Notes under the pieces: generated by a model
Database searches by the model: none
What the model saw: the letters and a program-made list of their open reading frames with translations, nothing else
What the model was told of the DNA's origin: nothing
Source of the DNA: Rhizobiales bacterium GAS188
Lineage (GTDB): Bacteria; Pseudomonadota; Alphaproteobacteria; Rhizobiales; Beijerinckiaceae
Reading direction: 5' to 3'
DNA: 64,000 bases
NCBI GenBank assembly: GCA_900104855.1
Contig: FNSS01000001.1
Coordinates: 7,263,001 to 7,327,000, forward strand
Shown: positions 59,646 to 64,000 of the stretch, piece by piece
Layout: every line of letters starts with the position of its first letter
Numbering within the stretch: position 1 is the first letter of the stretch
Made by a program: the position numbers and the translations under genes

Positions 59646-59930
59646 ATGGCCTGCTTCATCATCACCACGACGGCCAGGCGCAAGGGCGAGAGCTGGCGAC
59701 CCGTGATCGAAATGTCGGAAGTCCCCGATCTGATCTCGCTGCTCACCCGCATGGCGAAGCTGCACTTCATCATGGGCAAGGAGATCGTCGAGATGCGAAA
59801 CGGCGTTACCGTCGAGCGTCCGACCCTGATCGCAGTCGACCAGATCATCTCGGCCCGCGAATGGTATGAGCCGCGGCCTAGGACCGCGCGGCAGCCGGAG
59901 GCGATGACCACGGAGGGCGCCGCGGCGTGA
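59646..59930 (+). CDS. Early protein, unknown
   Basis: 94 aa starting just after the clamp stop. Contains LISLLTRMAKLHFIMGKEIV and SAREWYEPRPR. No family known. Overlaps the excisionase-like gene by four bases. Confidence 0.55.
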   Translation: MACFIITTTARRKGESWRPVIEMSEVPDLISLLTRMAKLHFIMGKEIVEMRNGVTVERPTLIAVDQIISAREWYEPRPRTARQPEAMTTEGAAA

Positions 59931-60259
59931 TCGAGATGCCGGCCCTCCTCGACGCCTCTGTCGAGTTCGACGCCGCTGCCGCTTGGCTCGGGATGTCTCC
60001 GCGCACCTTGCGCGCCCATGTGAAAGCCGGCGATATTGCCTACATCGCCATCGGCAGGGGCGCGGTGCGCACCAAGAAGGTCTTCGACCCGTCCGACTTG
60101 CGAGCCTTCAGAGAGGCGCAGAAGAGGAGGGCCGCGTGTCCGTCTATCGCCCGAAGAAGTCGCCGCACTTTCACTACGACTTCCGGTTCCGAGGTCATCG
60201 GTTTACTGGAACGACTGGAAGCGCAAACAGGCGCGACGCCAAGGCCGTCGAGACGGTAA
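59927..60259 (+). CDS. Excisionase-like / MerR-type helix-turn-helix protein
   Basis: 110 aa. The N-terminal helix-turn-helix DAAAAWLGMSPRTLRAHVKA with YIAIGRGAVRTKKVFDPSDL as wing is the usual layout of small excisionases. The C-terminal 40 residues overlap the integrase gene (60136 on), so its own stop may lie beyond its functional end. Expected to direct excision with the integrase. Confidence 0.72.
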   Translation: MIEMPALLDASVEFDAAAAWLGMSPRTLRAHVKAGDIAYIAIGRGAVRTKKVFDPSDLRAFREAQKRRAACPSIARRSRRTFTTTSGSEVIGLLERLEAQTGATPRPSRR

Positions 60260-61221
60260 AGCGCGCCGACGCGGCGAAGGAGCTCGACCAGAAGGCCGCG
60301 ATCCAGAGCGGGCCTATGACCATCAACATCGCCACGGACCGCTACTGGCTCGAGGTGGGGCAGTTCCACAAGCGCTCCGACAACACCCTCCGATCCCTTG
60401 GGTGGCTGACCAAGACCATCGGCAAGAGCAAGCTGCTGACCGAGATTACCAATCCGGTCGTCGCCGAGATCGTGGCCAAGCGCCGAGGCGGTGGCGTCAA
60501 GCCCGCGACCGTCAACAGATATGTCACCGAGATGCTGCGAAAGGTCATCTATCGGGCTCGCGACGTCTGGGAGGTCGCGGTCGCGAAGATCACCTGGAAG
60601 CTGCACCTGCTGAAGGAGCCGAAAGAGAGGGTGCGCGAGCTCTCGGCCGATGAGGAGCGGCGCCTGTTTGCGGCGCTCAAGACCGACTATCACCCGATCG
60701 TGCTGTTCGCCCTCAAGAGCGGCTGCCGGCTTGCCGAGTGCGTCGGGCTCACCTGGTCACAGGTCGATTGGGGCAACCGCCTGATCCGCATCCACGGCAA
60801 GGGCGATGTGGTCGACACCATCCCCATGAGCACTGCCGTGCGCGACCTTCTGTGGCCTCTGCAGAACTATCACGAGACCAAGGTATTCACCTATGTAGAT
60901 CTCGCCGGCGACGTCTGCCCGATCACGATGGCGGGCTTGGACACGGCCTTCGGCCGCGCCATAGATCGCGCCGGTATCGTCGACTTCCGCTATCACGATC
61001 TGCGGCACACTATGGCGACGCGGCTACTTCGGGCGAAGGGCAACCTTCGGATCGTCCAGAAGGTGCTACGCCACACGACGATCGCTACGACCACCAAATA
61101 TGCCCACGCCCTGGACGCGGACATCCGCGACGGCCTCGAGGCGATGGAAGCGGCTTCGGAAGCAAAAAGTCCCGGAAAAACTCCCGGACGCCGTCCTAAG
61201 CGCTTGAAAAGAAAGGGCTGA
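60136..61221 (+). CDS. int: Tyrosine-type integrase
   Basis: 361 aa, GTG start at 60136 preceded by GAGGAGG. An N-terminal arm/core-binding part is followed by the catalytic domain: Arg in LKSGCRLAECVGLTW, Lys in RIHGKGDVVDTI, HDLRHTMATRLL box, His in KVLRHTTIATTTK and the nucleophile Tyr in TKYAHAL. It sits eight bases from attR, in the standard arrangement, and should recombine the anticodon-loop core of tRNA-Pro. Confidence 0.93.
   Translation: MSVYRPKKSPHFHYDFRFRGHRFTGTTGSANRRDAKAVETVKRADAAKELDQKAAIQSGPMTINIATDRYWLEVGQFHKRSDNTLRSLGWLTKTIGKSKLLTEITNPVVAEIVAKRRGGGVKPATVNRYVTEMLRKVIYRARDVWEVAVAKITWKLHLLKEPKERVRELSADEERRLFAALKTDYHPIVLFALKSGCRLAECVGLTWSQVDWGNRLIRIHGKGDVVDTIPMSTAVRDLLWPLQNYHETKVFTYVDLAGDVCPITMAGLDTAFGRAIDRAGIVDFRYHDLRHTMATRLLRAKGNLRIVQKVLRHTTIATTTKYAHALDADIRDGLEAMEAASEAKSPGKTPGRRPKRLKRKG
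61165..61190. promoter_or_regulatory. Putative integrase arm-type binding site (right)
   Basis: AAAGTCCCGGAAAAACTCCC (61167-61186) plus GGAC, within the last codons of the integrase gene, repeats the left-end element with two mismatches in 24 bases and the same orientation. Confidence 0.55.
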
Positions 61222-61229
61222 ACCGCGGC

Positions 61230-61270
61230 ACCCAAAACTACCGCGCTACCAGGCTGCGCCATACCCCGTT
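61230..61270. repeat. attR core (41-bp direct repeat)
   Basis: Identical to 15057-15097. Here it is a 5' tRNA-Pro half without its 3' half. The sequence to its right was the original 5' flank of the chromosomal tRNA. Confidence 0.93.
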
Positions 61271-61476
61271 CACCGACCGGACGATCGAACCTTAAGTGCT
61301 GCGCTATCACGCGCCCGCCGAGCCAGCAAGACACAGAGGCTCTGGGAGCCCCAGTCCCTCCCACTTCGGCCGCGCAGCTTGCCCGGCCTCGACGGCGGTC
61401 GACGGGCGCTTATTGTCCAGGATGGGCCGCGTAACCATCTTCCGATTGTCTTGCGTGTTGCCAGATAGGGACTGCC
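61271..61476. other. Former upstream region of tRNA-Pro
   Basis: No gene. Before integration this was the 5' flank of tRNA-Pro, so it should contain the displaced native promoter reading leftward into the attR half-tRNA. Confidence 0.6.
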
Positions 61477-62106
61477 ATGGGTGACGTAAGCCGTCGGGAG
61501 CATTGGCAGGGGGTCTACACCAACAAAAGCGAATCCGAGGTGAGCTGGTTTCAGGAGACACCGACCTTGTCTCTGGAGCTGATGTCGCTCGCAGGTGCAA
61601 CCGCCCCCTCAGCCATCATCGATATTGGCGGTGGCGCTTCGCGTTTGGTTGATGCCCTCGCCGAGGCCGGGTTTCAGGACGTCACCGTGCTCGACCTCTC
61701 GGATGCCGCCCTATCCGCCGCCAGGACCCGCCTCGGCGCCCGAGCCCATCAGGTCAAGTGGGTCGTGGCCGACGTGACGAGATGGGAGCCGCGACAGGCC
61801 TATGACCTTTGGCACGACCGGGCGGCCTTCCACTTCCTCACCGAGGAACATGATCGCAACGCATATGTGGCGCGTCTGACGAGGGCCGTGAAACCTGGCG
61901 GGCATGCGATCATCGCCACCTTTGCGCTTGACGGCCCGGAACGCTGCAGCGGCCTGCCGGTGATGCGTTACGATGCCGAAGCTCTCGGGCGGGCGATCGG
62001 CAAGCCTTTCGCGCTGATCGAGTCCCGCCGCCATGAGCACAAAACCCCATGGGGTTCCGGGCAGCGCTTCCAATTCAGCCTGTTCCGTCGCGTCATCAGC
62101 GCCTAG
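61477..62106 (+). CDS. Class I SAM-dependent methyltransferase
   Basis: 209 aa. SAM motif I AIIDIGGGASRLVDAL, acid in VTVLDLSDAAL, then WVVADVTRWEP and WHDRAAFHFL. The HWQGVYTNKSESEVSWFQET opening is typical of a small-molecule methylase group related to thiopurine/TehB-like enzymes. Substrate unknown. First chromosomal gene right of the prophage. Confidence 0.85.
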   Translation: MGDVSRREHWQGVYTNKSESEVSWFQETPTLSLELMSLAGATAPSAIIDIGGGASRLVDALAEAGFQDVTVLDLSDAALSAARTRLGARAHQVKWVVADVTRWEPRQAYDLWHDRAAFHFLTEEHDRNAYVARLTRAVKPGGHAIIATFALDGPERCSGLPVMRYDAEALGRAIGKPFALIESRRHEHKTPWGSGQRFQFSLFRRVISA

Positions 62107-62164
62107 AGCACCGAGATCCCTCAACTCGACGCCCGCCATCGCGGTCGACTTGAACCGAGGCGGG

Positions 62165-62794
62165 CTATTTCCGCGTCGCCAATGCCGCGGTGACCCCGAG
62201 GCCGATGAACGAGGTGCCGGCGAACCAGCGCTGGAAGCGCAGGAAGCGTCGGTTACGGCGGAGGAAATCGCCGGCGACCCCGGCCGCCAGCGCGAACATC
62301 GCGTCGCTCATGATGCCGAGCCCCATGAAGGTGAGGCCGAGAATGAGGATCTGCCAATGCAGCGCGCCGCGCGCGGGATCGACGAATTGCGGCAGGAAGG
62401 CGAGGAAGAAGATCGCCGTCTTCGGGTTGAAGAGATTGACCACGAAGCCATCGCGGAAGACGCGGCGCAGCGGCTCGGCCGGCACCGCGGGCGCTTCGGG
62501 ATCGGGGTCCTTGGCCATGAAGGTGCGGATGCCGATCCAGATGAGATAGGCGGCGCCGAGATACTTGACGATCGCGAAGGCGAGCGCCGACGACACGATG
62601 AGGGCCGAGAGCCCGACCGCCGCCGCGGTGATGTGGACGATCGTGCCGAGATGGATGCCGAGCACCGAGACCAGCCCCGCCACCCTCCCCTGCTCGACCG
62701 AGCGCGCCACGATGAAGAGCACCGCCGGGCCCGGCGTCAGCAGCAGCACCACCGACGCCACGACGAACAATCCCCACAAGGTCAGATCGGGCAT
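62165..62794 (-). CDS. LysE/RhtB family exporter
   Basis: 209 aa with about six transmembrane helices. Family marks are LLLTPGPAVLFIVARSVEQG near the N-terminus and FVVNLFNPKTAIFFLAFLPQ in the middle. Exports amino acids or related small molecules. The start at 62794 agrees with the family; longer upstream frames are antisense to the regulator. Confidence 0.92.
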   Translation of the reverse strand: MPDLTLWGLFVVASVVLLLTPGPAVLFIVARSVEQGRVAGLVSVLGIHLGTIVHITAAAVGLSALIVSSALAFAIVKYLGAAYLIWIGIRTFMAKDPDPEAPAVPAEPLRRVFRDGFVVNLFNPKTAIFFLAFLPQFVDPARGALHWQILILGLTFMGLGIMSDAMFALAAGVAGDFLRRNRRFLRFQRWFAGTSFIGLGVTAALATRK

Positions 62795-62862
62795 GAATAT
62801 TCTCCGTCGCTTCGCTGTCTGCGAGCAAGCCACATCACGGCGACCAAGACAAGAGATCACCT

Positions 62863-63873
62863 TTATGTCACTGGCGCGGCGACGCCGTAAACCTGATGGC
62901 CCGAAAAACGGTCGCGATATTGGGCGGGGCCGATGCCGAGCTGGCGCTGAAACACCCGCCTGAGATTCTGCTCGTCGCCATAGCCGAGCTCCGCCGCGAT
63001 GCGCTTGGTCGGAAGATCGGTTTCCTCGAGCGCGCGGCGGGCGGCTTCGAGGCGCATCATTTCGACGGTCTTGGCCGGGGTGTTGCCGACCCGGGCAGCG
63101 TAGAGGCGGGCGAAGCTGCGCGGCGACATGCCGACCCGCTCGGCCAGGCGCTCCACCCGCAGATCCTCGACGAGATGCGTCACCATCCAGGCATGCAGAT
63201 CGCCGAACAGCGCATCTCCCGCGGTCTGCGCCGCAAGCGGCACGCTGAATTGCGATTGCCCACCGGGCCGCTTCATGAACATCACGAGGTCGCGCGCCAC
63301 CTCGATGGCGACGCGATGGCCGACATCCTCCTCGATCAAAGCGAGGGCGAGGTCCATCCCGGCCGTCACCCCGGCCGAGGTCCAGAGCGATCCGTCGCGG
63401 ATGAAGATCGGGTCGGGCTCGACCCGGATCGAGGGGTGCCGCCTCGCCAGCAGCTCCGCCCAGCGCCAATGCGTCGTCGCCCGCCTGCCGTTGAGCAGCC
63501 CGGCCGCCGCCAGCGTGAAAGCGCCCGTGCAGACCGAGCAGACGCGGCGCATGGCGGCGGCATGAGCCGCGACCCAGCCGACCAACGCCCCCGGCGTCAC
63601 GGGCTCCCCGCCGGGGCTGCCGCCAGGAACGATCAGGGTGTCGATCGCAGCAGCCTCGAGCTCGGCGACCGGCCTTGTCAGGATGGCGAGGCCAGCCCCC
63701 GTCACCACTGGGCCGCCCGTCTCCGAGGCGACCACGGTCTCGTAGGCATCAAGACCCTGGAGCTGCATGTGCCGCCGCGCCGTCTCGAAGGCTTGCACCG
63801 GGCCACAGACATCGACGAGGTTTGCGCCCTCGTAGCTGAGCATGACGATGCGGCGTGGCTTCGAACGGATCAT
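62863..63873 (-). CDS. GlxA-type transcriptional regulator (DJ-1/PfpI plus AraC)
   Basis: 336 aa from MIRSKPRRIVMLSYEGANLV. The N-terminal DJ-1/PfpI domain has LIVPGGSPGG and the CSVCTGAFTLAAAGLLNGRR elbow. The C-terminal AraC domain has two helix-turn-helix motifs (LAERVGMSPRSFARLYAARV and IAAELGYGDEQNLRRVFQRQ). It is upstream of the LysE exporter on the same strand and may regulate it. Confidence 0.9.
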   Translation of the reverse strand: MIRSKPRRIVMLSYEGANLVDVCGPVQAFETARRHMQLQGLDAYETVVASETGGPVVTGAGLAILTRPVAELEAAAIDTLIVPGGSPGGEPVTPGALVGWVAAHAAAMRRVCSVCTGAFTLAAAGLLNGRRATTHWRWAELLARRHPSIRVEPDPIFIRDGSLWTSAGVTAGMDLALALIEEDVGHRVAIEVARDLVMFMKRPGGQSQFSVPLAAQTAGDALFGDLHAWMVTHLVEDLRVERLAERVGMSPRSFARLYAARVGNTPAKTVEMMRLEAARRALEETDLPTKRIAAELGYGDEQNLRRVFQRQLGIGPAQYRDRFSGHQVYGVAAPVT

Positions 63874-63892
63874 GCCGTCTCGCTTTGAGCGG

Positions 63893-64000
63893 TCACGCTG
63901 CGGCAGCCACAAGGCTGCGGCGTTGCGCCAGCATCCACAATAGCGTCATCGCGGCCGCGACACAGATGACCGGCAAGATCGCCATGTTGAGCGAACCCCA
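63893..64000 (-). CDS. C-terminal end of a membrane protein (partial)
   Basis: Open from the window edge to a TGA: 35 residues with one hydrophobic helix (MAILPVICVAAAMTLLWMLA) and a basic tail (QRRSL). Compatible with the last helix of a transporter, for example MFS type, but unidentifiable. Next to the regulator gene on the same strand. Confidence 0.4.
   Translation of the reverse strand, partial: WGSLNMAILPVICVAAAMTLLWMLAQRRSLVAAAA

Larger units (their letters stand above)
15057..61270. mobile_element. Complete-looking HK97-type siphovirus prophage integrated in tRNA-Pro
   Basis: About 46.2 kb bounded by identical 41-bp cores. It has a tyrosine integrase next to attR, a CI/Cro-type switch, replication genes, both terminase subunits, portal, protease, HK97 major capsid protein, head-tail connectors, tail tube, chaperone, tape measure, tail tip, fibre and lysis genes. 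No structural gene is visibly broken. A long tape measure without sheath or baseplate genes indicates a long non-contractile tail. The left end carries non-viral cargo. Confidence 0.93.

Noticed and set aside
59983-60135. Upstream extension of the integrase frame
   Set aside because: It would be antisense-like shadow of the excisionase-like gene; the GTG at 60136 has a strong ribosome site and fits family length.
62795-63469. Long N-terminal extension of the LysE-type gene
   Set aside because: It is the alternative frame of the GlxA-type regulator on the same strand; the exporter's natural start is at 62794.

Overview
The window is high-GC alphaproteobacterial chromosome, probably Hyphomicrobiales. 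The clues are a DUF992 secreted protein, a GcrA-type regulator, an NDUFS4-type complex I accessory subunit, a Bosea/Methylobacterium-like gene style and a dispersed 'GMAGLVPAMP'-type palindrome. Chromosomal genes occupy about 1-15.0 kb and 61.3-64 kb. A complete-looking prophage of about 46.2 kb lies between them.

Left chromosomal arm: aldo/keto reductase, then a FadR/GntR regulator with its own inverted-repeat operator, a Cys/Met-metabolism PLP enzyme and a CUT1-type ABC importer (binding protein, two permeases, ATPase). These are followed on the minus strand by a NUDIX hydrolase and a Baeyer-Villiger-type monooxygenase, then a DUF992 protein, a small secreted protein, and an amidohydrolase plus family-5 binding protein pair. 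tRNA-Arg(TCT), the complex I subunit gene and tRNA-Pro(TGG) follow. A decayed copy of the 3' end of the complex I gene sits about 3.3 kb upstream of the intact one.

Prophage (core repeats 15057-15097 and 61230-61270): it is integrated in tRNA-Pro. The 41-bp core runs from just outside the tRNA 5' end to the anticodon loop, so the intact tRNA now has prophage DNA as its 5' flank. From left to right it holds: (a) a cargo end with a type-II (long variable arm) tRNA bearing an ACG anticodon directly upstream of a winged-helix-like gene, a frameshifted small gene, a large N6-adenine methylase/type IIG protein, an ATP-dependent ligase and an unassigned three-gene cassette, bounded by a strong terminator; (b) the minus-strand late operon from terminases (47.1 kb) through portal, protease, HK97 capsid, connectors, tail tube, a tail chaperone with a canonical -1 slippery heptamer, tape measure, tail tip, fibre and lysis genes (23.8 kb), interrupted by one inverted membrane-protein gene at 42 kb; (c) another inverted membrane gene at 48 kb; (d) a minus-strand replication operon (Toprim primase, P4/D5-type primase-helicase) with an 11-copy octamer array containing a nested inverted repeat at 50.2-50.45 kb; (e) a Cro/CI-type switch at 55.1-56.0 kb with matching operators in two promoters; (f) a plus-strand early operon with an HD hydrolase, a phage DnaN sliding clamp, an excisionase-like protein and a tyrosine integrase abutting attR.

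Right arm: SAM methyltransferase, LysE-type exporter, GlxA-type DJ-1/AraC regulator and the end of a membrane protein. The observations most worth pursuing are the hybrid tRNA with its neighbour gene, the anticodon-loop attachment site and promoter exchange, the iteron/cruciform region, and the three-gene cargo cassette. Functional names come from recognised motifs and gene order; no database search was run.
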